NCBI GenBank assembly: GCA_046331565.1
Contig: JAXLQP010000004.1
Span: 248,001 to 312,000, forward strand
Source: DASRDU01 sp046331565
Lineage (GTDB): Bacteria; Acidobacteriota; Blastocatellia; RBC074
Reading direction: 5' to 3'
DNA length: 64,000 nt
Both the position numbers and the translations under genes were made by a program. Shown here one piece after another: positions 27,972 to 38,798 of this stretch; positions within the stretch are counted from its first letter, which is position 1, and every line of letters starts with the position of its first letter. A model generated the notes under the pieces. It did no database searches and was not told the DNA's origin. It worked only from the letters and a program-made list of their open reading frames with translations.

Positions 27972-28289
27972 GATTCGGATCGGCGGCCATGTGCCGGTAA
28001 TTCTGGCTGCGTGAATCGCAGACTGATCTTTCGCTGATCAGTCCCCCGGAGCATCAGTATCTGCGAATGGCTGGCATCATTACTCAGGTGAGATGGCTCA
28101 CAAACGGCCTGCCGGAAAATCAAAGGCTCAGCCTCACCAGCCTGCCCCGGAATAACAATTAATGGGCAATCTCCCGAACCTTCCAATGCAGCGGTTCGAA
28201 AAAGACTGAGTGTCTGTGACGCTGAGCCTGTGATGATGTGCTGTCAAAGAATCGCCCGAAGATCGGGCCGGATGTCAGACACGTCAGGA
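27972..28289. other. intergenic region, probable leader of the polysaccharide operon
   Basis: About 320 nt between the FecR-domain gene and the TPR gene, both read leftwards. It should hold the promoter of the polysaccharide operon, but no clear -35/-10 or sigma-54 box is visible, and no long hairpin of the type seen elsewhere. The short open frames here lack family features. Confidence 0.5.
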
Positions 28290-29114
28290 TCAGGGAATGA
28301 TTCGGCTGACATCTCTGGCTCTTCTGGAATCAAATCCCTGCGGGGGCGAATTTCTGATGTCGGGCTGTCGGCTTCTGGTCGGCAGGGTGCCACCGGTGGC
28401 AGGCCGTGAAGTGTCGCCGGAAACTCCGCCAACGGTGTCTCCGGTCTGCCCCACGCTGCCGCCGAGCAGCGGCCCCAGGCGGCTGTCAACCACGCCCCGG
28501 TTATTCACCACCCGACTGGTCAGCGCAGCGTCCGCAGCCCCGATCTGCACATCACGACCGACCTTTCCGGCGGCATCAATGCTGAGCAGCGCCTGCTGTC
28601 CAGGGCCGAGGACTTCAACCTTGCTGCCATGCGAAACTCTGGCGCTGCCGCCGATGGTCGCAATGCGGGAACTGTGGCCTTCAACGCTGGCCATCACAAC
28701 GGCGGATTTCTGACCATCAGTTGTCACCGTGGCGTCCGCCACATTCAGGGATACCGCAGTTCCCTGCGCGGCGCTGACCAGCACGCTGCCAGCGATCAGA
28801 CTGCCTCCGATTTCCTGATCAGCAAGCTGTAAAATCATCTGACTGCCCGGCCCCAGTTCAATGCGTCCGAGACGGCCCAGGCTGACCACTGCCGTTCCTT
28901 CGGCGCCGGTTCTGATCCGGCTCTGACTGACAACTGAGATTCCCGGCACGGCTGTAATGCCATTGACTGAAACCGGCCCGTTGACCAGCAGTCGCCCCGT
29001 CATTTTGCCCGCCGCCTGAACCTTCAGCGCGGAGTTGCCGGGCAGCATTACACTCCCTGCCATCAGCGCCACAGTCAGCGCCATTGTCTGCATCAGTATT
29101 CGTTGGCTGATCAT
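28290..29114 (-). CDS. secreted FecR-domain protein
   Basis: 274 residues with a signal peptide (residues 1-35). A FecR-like beta region spans about 40-180: GRLLVNGPVSVNG, SRIRTGAEGTAVVSLGRLGRIELGPGSQM, GSVLVSAAQGTAV. The rest is Gly/Ser/Thr-rich and ends in a Pro/Arg-rich tail without a membrane helix. It is not next to a FecI sigma factor or TonB receptor, so classical iron-citrate signalling is unlikely. Isolated FecR-domain proteins of this kind occur near exopolysaccharide genes, as here. GGAAGG lies 9 nt before the ATG at 29114. Confidence 0.8.
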   Translation of the reverse strand: MISQRILMQTMALTVALMAGSVMLPGNSALKVQAAGKMTGRLLVNGPVSVNGITAVPGISVVSQSRIRTGAEGTAVVSLGRLGRIELGPGSQMILQLADQEIGGSLIAGSVLVSAAQGTAVSLNVADATVTTDGQKSAVVMASVEGHSSRIATIGGSARVSHGSKVEVLGPGQQALLSIDAAGKVGRDVQIGAADAALTSRVVNNRGVVDSRLGPLLGGSVGQTGDTVGGVSGDTSRPATGGTLPTRSRQPDIRNSPPQGFDSRRARDVSRIIP

Positions 29115-29236
29115 AAAATTGAACCTTCCGATTGAATATCGTGAATCCCTGAGCCAGCACAGCCAGGCGGCCAGATCCTGAAGCGGCGGCAGGCACCTGC
29201 TGAACTCCTGCTGACAGCATCCGGTAAAAGCCCCGA

Positions 29237-31738
29237 TCAGTTACAAGTCGGCGGAAAGACCGGGATCGTATAGCTTTCAGTTGTCAGTTTCAGCTTATGC
29301 AGGTTGTGTCCCTGGTTGAATGCCGTCGCATTGCTTGGCGATCCGGCATTGGAATTAATTGCCGCGCCAAAGAGTCCGAAGCCGGTAGCGCCAGCACCAG
29401 TTCCCCAGAATCTCATCCAGCCCATCGCCCCGGCAGGGATAATCTGTCTGAGTCGCGGAGTCGTTCGGGGGAAGTTGTCCGACAGAATCTTACTGAACTG
29501 GCAACTGCCTTCGGTCGTGCTGAAACTCTTCGGGTTTTCCAGTTCATCATAGAGAATGCCGAAAATATCTCCGATCCTGTTACCGCTGGTCAGCAGGCTG
29601 CCGCCAATCCTGTTCACGATCAGCAGGGTTGAGTTGCCATCAACAGTGCTGGCAATGCTGTCCAGCCCCAGCACTCTGGGAACTCTGTTGTACATCGCCC
29701 CGTCAAAATTCAATGTCACCTGTGGCGGATTGAGATCAGCGCTACAGGCCGTTACCTGGCCATCCACACCAGCGATAGCTGCAATTGACTCGGCTCCCAG
29801 ATTCGCTTCGAACCTGGCGCCGCCCTGAGTCAGTTTGACGAACTCATCACCGATCAGATAGTTGAACTTGATCGGACATCCTCTGCTGTCAGTTGCCACC
29901 ATCACGATGTAGCCGCGAATGCCTGGATCAAGGTCAGACGCATTGACGTAAGCTGTCTGATTGGGTGTCAGACACATATAAGCGTCAGCGACCGAACAAC
30001 TGCTGCCATCCACGAAATAGATATGAACGAAGACGCCCACATTCTGATTCGTATTGGTGAAGTTGATTCGTGTGTTCTCCAGAGCGGGGTTGCTGGCGCT
30101 GGAGGTATAGAGATTATAGAAAAGTATTGACCCTGGTTTCTGATCACTGATTTCGGCATCATCCGGAGTCGGATCACCGGGTATGCCAAAAGCGTCAGCA
30201 ATCGTGATGACCTGCGAAAGGGTCTGACAATCAACCGTAGTTGAAATAGTCGCTGTCCCGGTCGCCACATTTGCCGTGTAAACAGCATTTGCCTTGTCTG
30301 TCGCCGGGTCAATGTTGGCCTGGGTCGGCGTAATGGTTCCGTTCGTCGCGGCAAAATTTGCCGGAGTCACAGGCGCACCGATTCCGGTAAGCACTGCCAT
30401 GACAGTAGCTGAAGAACCAAGCGGCACGATGACAGGATTGACCATCAGTTGCAGCGTCAGCCAGTTGGCCGTATTGATGTTCGGCCCGTCAGTGTCCAGC
30501 AGACCGCCCGCTCCGTTGCAGTGACAAGTACCGGCATCCGGCCCGTCATTACACCCCCACCAGTTGCCGGTAGCGTCCACGCTGCCACAGGAACCGTTGA
30601 AGATGCCTGTGGTCACGCTGTGCACAATTCGATTCCCGTGAACCTGAACAGTCGTGGCACAGGTAATACCATCGGCATCAAAGATGGCTATTGCGCAATC
30701 AAGTCCGTCAAACGTGTTGTCAGTAATCGTGATGCCCGGCCCGTTCGGGCCATACTGACCATTGGCATTATCAATCGTCACACCATTGTGAGCACTGGCA
30801 TCTCCGGGGCCGATCAGAACGTTTCGGGTAATGGTAATGTTCTTGTCATTCCCGCCCAGATAAATGCAGGAAGTTGTACAGTCGGTAAACCGGTTGTCAG
30901 TAATGGTGGCTCCATCGGTATTGAAGAACCCGATACCGGCCTGATTGATGACATCATTGTTGGTAAAGGTAATATTGGAATTGACAGCACCGACAATCAC
31001 CATGGCTGAAGAGTCGTGGCCGGTGAACTTGTTACTGTTAACAGTCGTGTTCGTCAGGCCCTGATCTGAATAGATACCGTTGCCGCTGGCCGATCCTGGC
31101 AGGACGTTGCTCCTGAAATCATTCCTTTGAATCAGATGACCAGTGCCATTCAGGTAAATCCCCATCGAATTGTTTGTAATAATATTGTTCAGAATCTTTG
31201 CACCTGACGTGGCAGCCCCGAACCAGATTCCGGCATTAAATCCGGCGGCGGCATTCCTGATGGTGAATCCGTCAATGGTGACGTTATTGGCCAGAATAAC
31301 AAACCCGCCGCTGGCTCCCTCCACGAACGATTCGAATGCCGATAACCGCCCTCTGGCATCAACTCCGGCCTGCGCGCCGTTGATGGTGATGCCGGCCTGC
31401 GTGACCGTCACCGTTTCGTTATAGGTTCCAGCCTGCACATTGACTGTGCCGCCCGGCCCGGCAGCGTTGACTCCGGCCTGGACTGAGTTCAGGCAGCCTC
31501 CGGTGCCGCCCGGGTTGACGCAGACTGTGGCGACAGCTCTGGCCGTGCGCGGTGCGCCGCTCCATCCAGCCGGAGCGAAGGCGGCGATCAGCGCCAGGCC
31601 TGACAGCGCAAGGCCTGAGAATAAGAGGCGCCTGAAGGCAGCCGGACTCAGTGACCACGCGAAATGATGCTGAGAGTTTTTAGCTGAGTGACCTGACTGG
31701 TGAGGGTTGTGTGTAGTTTGAATTCGCATGCCTGTCAC
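29237..31738 (-). CDS. secreted parallel beta-helix protein with C-terminal SDQKPGS-type domain
   Basis: 833 residues from a GTG at 31738, chosen because GGGAGG is 5 nt upstream; ATG 31729 is the alternative. The signal/anchor segment lies at about 33-55. A right-handed parallel beta-helix occupies about 70-420 (SVQAGVNAAGPGGTVNVQAG, many ITNNSMG/ITDNRF turns, ATGNWWG). An Ig-like link comes next (about 430-510). From about 519 there is a ~310-residue domain shared with the proteins at 59219 and 60770: SDQKPGSILFYN, CSVADAYMCL, LIGDE, GAESIA, YDELENPKSF, FPRTTPR, GHNLHKL, IPVFPPTC. Four conserved Cys suggest disulfides outside the cytoplasm. Beta-helix folds often bind or cleave polysaccharides; no catalytic motif is visible. 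Confidence 0.83.
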   Translation of the reverse strand: MTGMRIQTTHNPHQSGHSAKNSQHHFAWSLSPAAFRRLLFSGLALSGLALIAAFAPAGWSGAPRTARAVATVCVNPGGTGGCLNSVQAGVNAAGPGGTVNVQAGTYNETVTVTQAGITINGAQAGVDARGRLSAFESFVEGASGGFVILANNVTIDGFTIRNAAAGFNAGIWFGAATSGAKILNNIITNNSMGIYLNGTGHLIQRNDFRSNVLPGSASGNGIYSDQGLTNTTVNSNKFTGHDSSAMVIVGAVNSNITFTNNDVINQAGIGFFNTDGATITDNRFTDCTTSCIYLGGNDKNITITRNVLIGPGDASAHNGVTIDNANGQYGPNGPGITITDNTFDGLDCAIAIFDADGITCATTVQVHGNRIVHSVTTGIFNGSCGSVDATGNWWGCNDGPDAGTCHCNGAGGLLDTDGPNINTANWLTLQLMVNPVIVPLGSSATVMAVLTGIGAPVTPANFAATNGTITPTQANIDPATDKANAVYTANVATGTATISTTVDCQTLSQVITIADAFGIPGDPTPDDAEISDQKPGSILFYNLYTSSASNPALENTRINFTNTNQNVGVFVHIYFVDGSSCSVADAYMCLTPNQTAYVNASDLDPGIRGYIVMVATDSRGCPIKFNYLIGDEFVKLTQGGARFEANLGAESIAAIAGVDGQVTACSADLNPPQVTLNFDGAMYNRVPRVLGLDSIASTVDGNSTLLIVNRIGGSLLTSGNRIGDIFGILYDELENPKSFSTTEGSCQFSKILSDNFPRTTPRLRQIIPAGAMGWMRFWGTGAGATGFGLFGAAINSNAGSPSNATAFNQGHNLHKLKLTTESYTIPVFPPTCN

Positions 31739-32399
31739 CTCGTCCTCCCTTTCAACAACCGGAGGATGATGAGTATTGAATCGTAGTCATTCCTGTCGGA
31801 TGAGGGATAAGCTGAACTGTTCTTGCCCGGCAGAATGACCATCGCTGGCTGATGTTACTGGCGCTTAGTCCACTTCGGAGCGGGGGGAATTATCTGGACT
31901 TCTGATGAACCAGTTGCCTGTCTTACCGCTGACTCTGAAACGCAGCCTCTGTCGTCTGATCAGAAGCCGACTGTTTGCAGACAATCTCTGTTGTTGCTCT
32001 GCCCTGATCTTCATCTCACCTGCACGCAAAATCTCTTTTGCCTCAGAGACAGAAGAATAATGAGTACCATCGCAACAGTGCGCCTGCCTCAGCAGGCACC
32101 ATTAGTGCTGTAATAAATTCAGTGTTCCGATTGGGAGTCACTGCCCAGTGACGAATAGACGAGAGTGAGGAAACAAAACGACCTGATCAAGCCTGCCGCC
32201 AGGTCCTGCTTATTAGTCAGATAATGTCGTGAAAACCGAGCCAGCTTTCATCTGTTGAAGTATGCCGGATGTGAGGAAAGCCAGGTTCAACCGGGACTAT
32301 ACTGCGCAATTATTAGGAGGTCAATACTAATTCTGTATTTCCAGGCTGATTCGGCGAAATGACAGCATAGTTCCTGATTCTGCCTGTGCCTCCTGACGC
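31739..32399. other. long intergenic region, no supported gene
   Basis: About 660 nt upstream of the beta-helix gene and downstream of the gene at 32400. It is slightly richer in A/T than its neighbours. It contains two small hairpins (GCCTGC..GCAGGC near 32083-32098; GTCACTG..CAGTGAC near 32135-32150) and an isolated AGGAGGT (about 32320) with no start codon after it. The promoter and leader of the beta-helix gene must lie here; no specific site can be supported. Confidence 0.5.
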
Positions 32400-32909
32400 T
32401 CAGGGATTACTTTTTCTGACGAAGACCCGCTTTGATTCAAAGGACTGCCCCGGACGATCAATGAAGTAATCAACAGTCAGGCTGCTGCCATCGGCTGAGA
32501 GCGTGTACTTGCGTGTTGTCTGCTGCTGAATGGGGCCTTTGGGGCTGTTGGCGGTTGATTCGTCTTCCACCAGAATGCCGCGCTGCCCCGGCATCCACGA
32601 AGCGCGGCGTTTGCCTTTGGCGCCTGACGGCGCGCCGGGCGGGGTGAATTCGCGCTCCTTTCCATCAAGCATCCAGGTTTCATTCACCACTGTTTCCTTC
32701 CCCTGCACGGTGACTCTGGCTTCCAGACTGACTTCGTCGCCTTTGTGAACGATGGTCATCGTCTGATCAAGCCCCGGCGGATTGCTGAAGCTGCGGGTCT
32801 TGTCCAGCACCCAGGTTCCGCTCAGGTCTGGTTTGCCTGCGGCGAGGCTGAGGCTCGCCAGAAAGATCAGGGCGAATGCGATGCGACTCAGTGAGTGAAT
32901 TTTCTTCAT
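32400..32909 (-). CDS. small secreted protein, lipocalin-like hypothetical
   Basis: 169 residues. A signal peptide (MKKIHSLSRIAFALIFLASLSLAAG) is followed by DLSGTWVLDKTRS, a start typical of small secreted beta-barrel-like proteins common in Acidobacteria and related phyla, then alternating beta-strand patterns to LTVDYFIDRPGQSFESKRVF. No catalytic residues are recognisable. It lies 11 nt downstream of the PQQ-like propeller gene at 32921 on the same strand, so it is probably co-transcribed with it. Function unknown. Confidence 0.75.
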   Translation of the reverse strand: MKKIHSLSRIAFALIFLASLSLAAGKPDLSGTWVLDKTRSFSNPPGLDQTMTIVHKGDEVSLEARVTVQGKETVVNETWMLDGKEREFTPPGAPSGAKGKRRASWMPGQRGILVEDESTANSPKGPIQQQTTRKYTLSADGSSLTVDYFIDRPGQSFESKRVFVRKSNP

Positions 32910-32920
32910 GCCTTTGCCTC

Positions 32921-34282
32921 TTACTTTGCGCTGCCGATGCAGTAGAGATTCTTTTCGCCGCGAATGAAGATCAGGCCGTCAGAGATTGCCGGTGAAGCGA
33001 ACACCGGCTCGCCGACTGAATTCGTCGCCAGAACTTCGTGCTTCGGCCCGGCCCTGATGACAAACGTATCGCCGTCCTCGCTCGTCAGCAGAATCTTTCC
33101 GTCAAACGCGACCGGCGATGCTGTGAATGTCGCCGGAATCGGAATGCGCCCGCCTTCATAAACGACCTTGCCGGTCTTTGCTTCAAGGCAGGTCAGAATG
33201 CCGCGATCACTCATCAGATAAAGGTAATCGCCATACAGAATCGAAGAAGGCACGTAGGCTGTTCCCTTGTCATACTGCCAGACCAGATTCGGGCTGCCGG
33301 TCAGATCGCCCGACGCGCCCAGTCTGACAGCCATCGTGCGTTTGGTCGGGAATCCGGCATACAGAAAGACCATGCCGCTGCCGACGAGCGGTGAAGGAAT
33401 GGCGTTGCTCTCAAGGCCTTTCATCTTCCACAGTTCCTTGCCGGTCTTCGGGTCGTAGGAAATGATCCACTCAAAGCCGCTGGTGACGAGTTCGGTGCGC
33501 TGCGCGGTGCGCACAATGAGCGGCGTTGACCAGCTCGACTGCACCTGACGCGGATTGCGCCAGACCTCTTTGCCGGTCTTTTTATCGAGCGCAATGATGA
33601 AGGACTTTTTGCCCTCGTCCTCGTCGCATTGCAGAATCACCAGATTCTCAAACAGCACCGGCGATGATCCCGGCCCCATGCCGACTGAAGCGATTTTTCC
33701 GACCGCCGTCTTCCAGACCAGATTGCCTTTGAAATCGTAACAGTACAGCCCGTCGCCCTCGGCTCCGAACCACGCGTAGACATACGTTCCGTCAGTCGTC
33801 GGCGTCGGCGCGGCATAGCTGCCCTTGCGGTGGCGATCATCGTAGACCGTGCCTTCGTAAGCAGTCTTTTCCCACAGCATCTTTCCGGTGCTGCGATCAA
33901 GGCACAGCACCTTGAAAGTATGTTTGCGATCACCGCCGACGCTGTCAGGGTGTTTGAATTCCTGACCTTCGATGAGGTGTTTGACGGCCTTCGCGCCCGG
34001 CACGACTTCGCCTTCGATGTCAGTAGTCAGAAAGACGCGGTTGCCCCAGACAATCGGAGACGAATGGCCGCGCCCGCTGATCGGCGTCTTCCATTTGATG
34101 TTCCTGTCAGGACTCCATTCCGCAGGCAGTCCGGTTTCAGTCGAAACGCCGTTGCCTTCAGGCCCGCGCCACTGCGCCCAGTTGGTGGCCTTCGGCGCAG
34201 CGCTCGTCACAAAAGCATTCAGTGACCACACCGCCACCACGCACAGCATCAGCACGACAGAGAGCATTGACAATCGCTTCAT
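32921..34282 (-). CDS. secreted PQQ-like beta-propeller protein (copy 1)
   Basis: 453 residues from ATG 34282 (AGGAG 10 nt upstream); an in-frame upstream start at 34318 gives a non-signal extension. A signal peptide (residues 1-30) precedes WAQWRGPEGNGVSTE. Seven or eight WD40/PQQ-type blades follow, with CLDRSTGKMLW, ALDKKTGKEVW, SYDPKTGKELW and CLEAKTGKVVY motifs, ending in FIRGEKNLYCIG. The propeller resembles BamB and PQQ-binding-like repeat proteins, but the Ca2+/PQQ site of true quinoprotein dehydrogenases and any haem motif are absent. Very similar to the gene at 34458 even in DNA, which suggests tandem duplication. Substrate unknown. Confidence 0.88.
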   Translation of the reverse strand: MKRLSMLSVVLMLCVVAVWSLNAFVTSAAPKATNWAQWRGPEGNGVSTETGLPAEWSPDRNIKWKTPISGRGHSSPIVWGNRVFLTTDIEGEVVPGAKAVKHLIEGQEFKHPDSVGGDRKHTFKVLCLDRSTGKMLWEKTAYEGTVYDDRHRKGSYAAPTPTTDGTYVYAWFGAEGDGLYCYDFKGNLVWKTAVGKIASVGMGPGSSPVLFENLVILQCDEDEGKKSFIIALDKKTGKEVWRNPRQVQSSWSTPLIVRTAQRTELVTSGFEWIISYDPKTGKELWKMKGLESNAIPSPLVGSGMVFLYAGFPTKRTMAVRLGASGDLTGSPNLVWQYDKGTAYVPSSILYGDYLYLMSDRGILTCLEAKTGKVVYEGGRIPIPATFTASPVAFDGKILLTSEDGDTFVIRAGPKHEVLATNSVGEPVFASPAISDGLIFIRGEKNLYCIGSAK

Positions 34283-34384
34283 TACTTCATTTCTCCTGAC
34301 AGGATCTTCAGATTTCATAAGACTGCGTCACAGCAACCAGCCGCGAAGTTAACGAAAAAATGCGTCACCGCCATGTTCTCCTGT

Positions 34385-34420
34385 CCTTCTTCGTGTTCTT
34401 CCTGAACTTCGTGGTTATTC
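34385..34420. repeat. degenerate single arm of the ACGAAGA-type palindrome (family 3)
   Basis: Positions 34385-34420, between two propeller genes, read CCTTCTTCGTGTTCTTCC followed by TGAACTTCGTGGTTATTC. This closely follows the right arm of the perfect palindrome at 44223-44311 (CTTCGTG..CTTCGT..CTTCGTGGTT). No complementary arm is seen here, so it looks like a decayed or half element. Confidence 0.6.
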
Positions 34421-34457
34421 TGATTCTTCCGGCCAATTCGATTCACTCACAAAAACA

Positions 34458-35834
<1,377 letters not shown>

Positions 35835-35871
35835 GAGTTTATTCCTCCTGATCAGGGATGGCGTTGATGGT

Positions 35872-36273
35872 TTACCAGATGGTCGTGACTATTGAGGAGC
35901 GTATTCTGTGATCACGACTCATCAGCGGCAATCCGAGATGCAAAGCTGTTGCGGCAATGATGTGGTCGGGCATTTCAGGTATCTCTGTGCGCGGAATCCG
36001 GGCAAGCGCGTCAACCACTCCAGCCGTCAAATCCGCAACGACCAGGCCGCTGGTGCCAGCCTTCAATTTATTTTCAAAGGCAGTCTTCAAATGAAGCGGG
36101 ATGCGGCCTTTTTCCTGCAAATACACGATCTCAATCAGACACATTGTCGGCACATGAACAATCGCCTGCCCGCGATCACAATCGTCGTAGATACGACTGG
36201 CATCCGGGCCGAGGCGCGGATCATTTTCCAGATACCAGATCAATGCGTGCGTGTCAGTGACGGCGTCAGGCAT
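35872..36273 (-). CDS. PIN-domain toxin (VapC-like ribonuclease)
   Basis: 133 residues, the usual PIN toxin length. The four acidic residues of the metal site are visible: Asp7 (TDTHALIWYL), Glu48 (MCLIEIVYL), Asp103 (MPDHIIAATAL) and Asp121 (SRDHRI), so it should be an active Mg-dependent RNase. It begins 6 nt after the stop of a small antitoxin-like gene (36280) and the two are in the toxin-second order common for VapBC. The module sits inside a row of propeller genes with which it shares no function, suggesting insertion. Confidence 0.9.
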   Translation of the reverse strand: MPDAVTDTHALIWYLENDPRLGPDASRIYDDCDRGQAIVHVPTMCLIEIVYLQEKGRIPLHLKTAFENKLKAGTSGLVVADLTAGVVDALARIPRTEIPEMPDHIIAATALHLGLPLMSRDHRIRSSIVTTIW

Positions 36274-36279
36274 AAATGA

Positions 36280-36510
36280 TCAAATGTCCGTACGCGGAAA
36301 ATTCGCCCACATTTCCTGACGTATCTCCGCCAGATCCTCATCCGTAACATCCAGTCCCTTCCACAGTCCGCGCAGAGATTCGCGCGGTGTGCCGGCCCGC
36401 AGATCGCGTTCGATTTCAGGCGCAATGCGCTCGACCAGACGAATCTTATCCACAGGCGAAAGCTGCTGCGCCATTTGAAGAACTGTTTCAAGAGTGATGC
36501 CTTGTTCCAT
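36280..36510 (-). CDS. antitoxin of the VapC-like module
   Basis: 76 residues from ATG 36510, whose GGAG is about 10 nt upstream; ATG 36519 would have that GGAG only 2-3 nt away. The sequence (EQGITLETVLQMAQQLSP, VDKIRLVERIAPEIERDL, LRGLWKGLDVTDEDLAEIRQ, EMWANFPR) fits the small helical antitoxins found before PIN toxins, with an N-terminal DNA-binding or dimer region and a C-terminal toxin-binding tail. By analogy it should neutralise the toxin and repress its own operon. It starts 24 nt after the stop of the propeller gene at 36535. Confidence 0.8.
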   Translation of the reverse strand: MEQGITLETVLQMAQQLSPVDKIRLVERIAPEIERDLRAGTPRESLRGLWKGLDVTDEDLAEIRQEMWANFPRTDI

Positions 36511-36534
36511 ACTGCTCATTCTCCAACCACCATT

Positions 36535-37902
36535 CTACTTCGCCGCGCGCTCCTTTGCTTCCGGTTTCTCGGCGACGGCAAACAGGTGATGCTGGCCGCG
36601 AATGAAGATCATGCCGTCGGAAATCGCAGGCGTCGCCATCATCACTTCGCCAATCGGATTTGACGCGAGCAGTTCGTATTTCGCTCCGGCCCTGGCGACG
36701 TGAACTTCGCCGTCTTCGCTCGCCAGATACAGATTGCCGTTCGCAATCACGGGCGAGGCGCTGAATGAGCCGCCCTTGTCAGCGATGCGCTGCTGCCAGA
36801 CGCGCTCGCCGGTCTTTGCGTTCCACGCGGTCAGCACGCCGTGATTTTCGCAGGTGAAAAGATGCTCGCCGTACAGAATCGGCGTCGGCATGTAAGTCCC
36901 GCCGCGCTGTTTGCTCCAGATCACAAAATCGTTTGTCTCTTTGCCGTCCGTCAGCGAAATGTCGCCGCTTGCGCCCGCTTTGATTGCGTAAATCGGGCGG
37001 TTCGGGCGATAGCCGTTGCAGATGTAAATGATTTCGTCGCGCGCAATCGGCGTTGTCGCGGTGATTTCAGGGTTGCCCGACATGCGCCACAGCTCTTTGC
37101 CGGTGAGCGGGTCGTAACTGCGAATGAACTTTGTCGCGTTGGTAATCAGTTCAGTGCGCGTTTTGCCTTCGTAAATCGTCGGCGTGCCCCACGACGGGAT
37201 CTCTTCGCGCCCGGTCTTCCACACCTGTTTGCCGTCCTTCAGGCTCCAGGCAGCAATGAACGAACCTTTCTGCACATCACATTGCAGGATCACCAGGTCT
37301 TTATAAATGATCGGTGAACTCGCCGTGCCCCACTGATAATCGGGATCGAAGAACCACCCGCCATCAAGCACGCCGAGATCAACTTTCCATTTCAGTTTGC
37401 CTTTGAGGTCGTAACAGTAAATGCCTTCGCTGCCGAAAAAGGCGATCAGGTTTTTGCCGTCCGTAACCGGCGATGAACTGGCAAAGCTCGATTTGATGTG
37501 GCGTTTGGTTTTCGGCACGCCTTCGTGCGCAACCTGCTGCCAGAGAATCTTTCCAGTCTTTTTGTCGAGGCAGTACACGCGCCAGGAATGCTTCGAGACA
37601 TCTTCGGCGGAATCAACGTCGCCGTACAGGCCCGAACGAAAGACCGATTTCGGATCGCTGCTGACCGCAGTCGTGACGAAAACCTTGTCTTCCCAGATGA
37701 CAGGGCTTGAATGCGCGAGGCCGGGGATTTCGACTTTCCACGCGATGTTGACGTTCTTTTCAGCGTCCCATTTGACGGGCGCGGCTTTGCCTTCGACGAC
37801 GCCGGAAGCATTTGCGCCGCGAAACGAAGGCCAGTTCTGCGCGAAGGCCGAAACGGCCAGACAGAAAGTCAGCAGTGCAGCCGGACAGAATCTGAATTTC
37901 AC
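36535..37902 (-). CDS. secreted PQQ-like beta-propeller protein (copy 3)
   Basis: 455 residues from a GTG at 37902 with GGAG 7 nt upstream; the GTG overlaps the stop of the ankyrin gene by 2-3 nt (GTGA), so they are coupled. Signal peptide (FRFCPAALLTFCLAVSAFAQ), then NWPSFRGANASGVVEG. Blades contain CLDKKTGKILW, SLKDGKQVW, SYDPLTGKELW and AWNAKTGERVW. It is more diverged than copies 1 and 2 but keeps the same opening and closing motifs (FIRGQHHLFAVAEK). The toxin-antitoxin pair follows. Function unknown. Confidence 0.88.
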   Translation of the reverse strand: MKFRFCPAALLTFCLAVSAFAQNWPSFRGANASGVVEGKAAPVKWDAEKNVNIAWKVEIPGLAHSSPVIWEDKVFVTTAVSSDPKSVFRSGLYGDVDSAEDVSKHSWRVYCLDKKTGKILWQQVAHEGVPKTKRHIKSSFASSSPVTDGKNLIAFFGSEGIYCYDLKGKLKWKVDLGVLDGGWFFDPDYQWGTASSPIIYKDLVILQCDVQKGSFIAAWSLKDGKQVWKTGREEIPSWGTPTIYEGKTRTELITNATKFIRSYDPLTGKELWRMSGNPEITATTPIARDEIIYICNGYRPNRPIYAIKAGASGDISLTDGKETNDFVIWSKQRGGTYMPTPILYGEHLFTCENHGVLTAWNAKTGERVWQQRIADKGGSFSASPVIANGNLYLASEDGEVHVARAGAKYELLASNPIGEVMMATPAISDGMIFIRGQHHLFAVAEKPEAKERAAK

Positions 37903-38696
37903 TTCGCGTCTCCTTTCTTCAGCACAGCCTCGCCGTTGGTGGTCTTCCAGTTCAGACTGATGACCCGGTCGCCTTCGAGGTTGAAAATGACCGTGATGCC
38001 ACTGGCCTGTTCGACCTCAAAGGTGTGCTGGCGCAGCGGAATCATTTCGGAATCAAAGCCATTCGACGCGACCAGCAGTTTGCCGTCTTTGACTTTGAAG
38101 GTCAGCGTGAAGTTGTCGTTTTTGAAAGTGCCTTCGTAAAGCTTCAGTGTTTCGGCATCAACCTTGAATTCAGCCATCGGCTTTGCGCCCGCACCTTTGA
38201 GCAGTTCGGCAATTTCCGTATTGCCCTTGCGTGTGGCGATGGCCAGGTATTTGTCGAGCGCTTCCTGTTTGAAGCCGCCTTTGGCGAGCGCGGCCTTTGC
38301 GACTTCGACGTGATTGCCGCTGACCGCGAAATTCATTGCCTGGTCAGTTTCCTTCGCGCCCTTTTCAACCAGCAGGCGGATGATTTCAGGCTTGCCCTTG
38401 CCGAGCGCCCAGCCAAGCGGCGTCGCGCCGTAAAATTTGTCTCTGACGTTGGCATCCGCGCCGTTTTCGAGCAGCACTCTGACGACTTCGACGCTGCCGC
38501 GATCACAGGCGAAAAAGAGCGGCGTCGCGCCGTAAGGTGATTTCGCGTTCACGTCCGCGCCTCTGGCGAGCAGGGCTTTGATCTTTTCGACATCGCTTTT
38601 GCGCGCGGCAGCGAGCAGTTCTTCATTAAGATCCTGAGCAGTGGCAGCGAACGGAAGCAGAACAGCGAGCAGGCAGAGCAGGAGCAGTTTCGGCAT
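37899..38696 (-). CDS. secreted ankyrin-repeat protein
   Basis: 265 residues. A signal peptide (LLLLCLLAVLLPFAATAQ) is followed by about four ankyrin repeats (about 25-155; IKALLARGADVNAKSPYG, ATPLFFACDRGSVEVVRVLL, ENGADANVRDKFYGATPLGW). The last ~90 residues form a beta-rich domain (LYEGTFKNDNFTLTFKVKDG, TVIFNLEGDRVISLNWK) similar to small lipocalin-like C-terminal domains of secreted proteins. It is a protein-protein contact module outside the cytoplasm, possibly a partner of the propeller protein translated from the overlapping next gene. GGAGG lies before the ATG. Confidence 0.85.
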   Translation of the reverse strand: MPKLLLLCLLAVLLPFAATAQDLNEELLAAARKSDVEKIKALLARGADVNAKSPYGATPLFFACDRGSVEVVRVLLENGADANVRDKFYGATPLGWALGKGKPEIIRLLVEKGAKETDQAMNFAVSGNHVEVAKAALAKGGFKQEALDKYLAIATRKGNTEIAELLKGAGAKPMAEFKVDAETLKLYEGTFKNDNFTLTFKVKDGKLLVASNGFDSEMIPLRQHTFEVEQASGITVIFNLEGDRVISLNWKTTNGEAVLKKGDAK

Positions 38697-38798
38697 AACC
38701 TCCCTCCTTACTTGTCAGCGTCTTCAAAAACTGTGGAATCATTGCAGCGGGCAGCAGTATTTATCAGGATAATGGCGCGATCCGGGAAGTCCGATTCC

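Noticed and set aside
28180..28210. tRNA-like segment (GGTTCGAAAA)
   Set aside because: No acceptor stem, anticodon arm or D arm can be arranged around it.
28290..29114. FecR anti-sigma regulator of an iron system
   Set aside because: No FecI sigma factor or receptor adjacent, and no transmembrane helix between domains; a secreted FecR-domain protein fits better.
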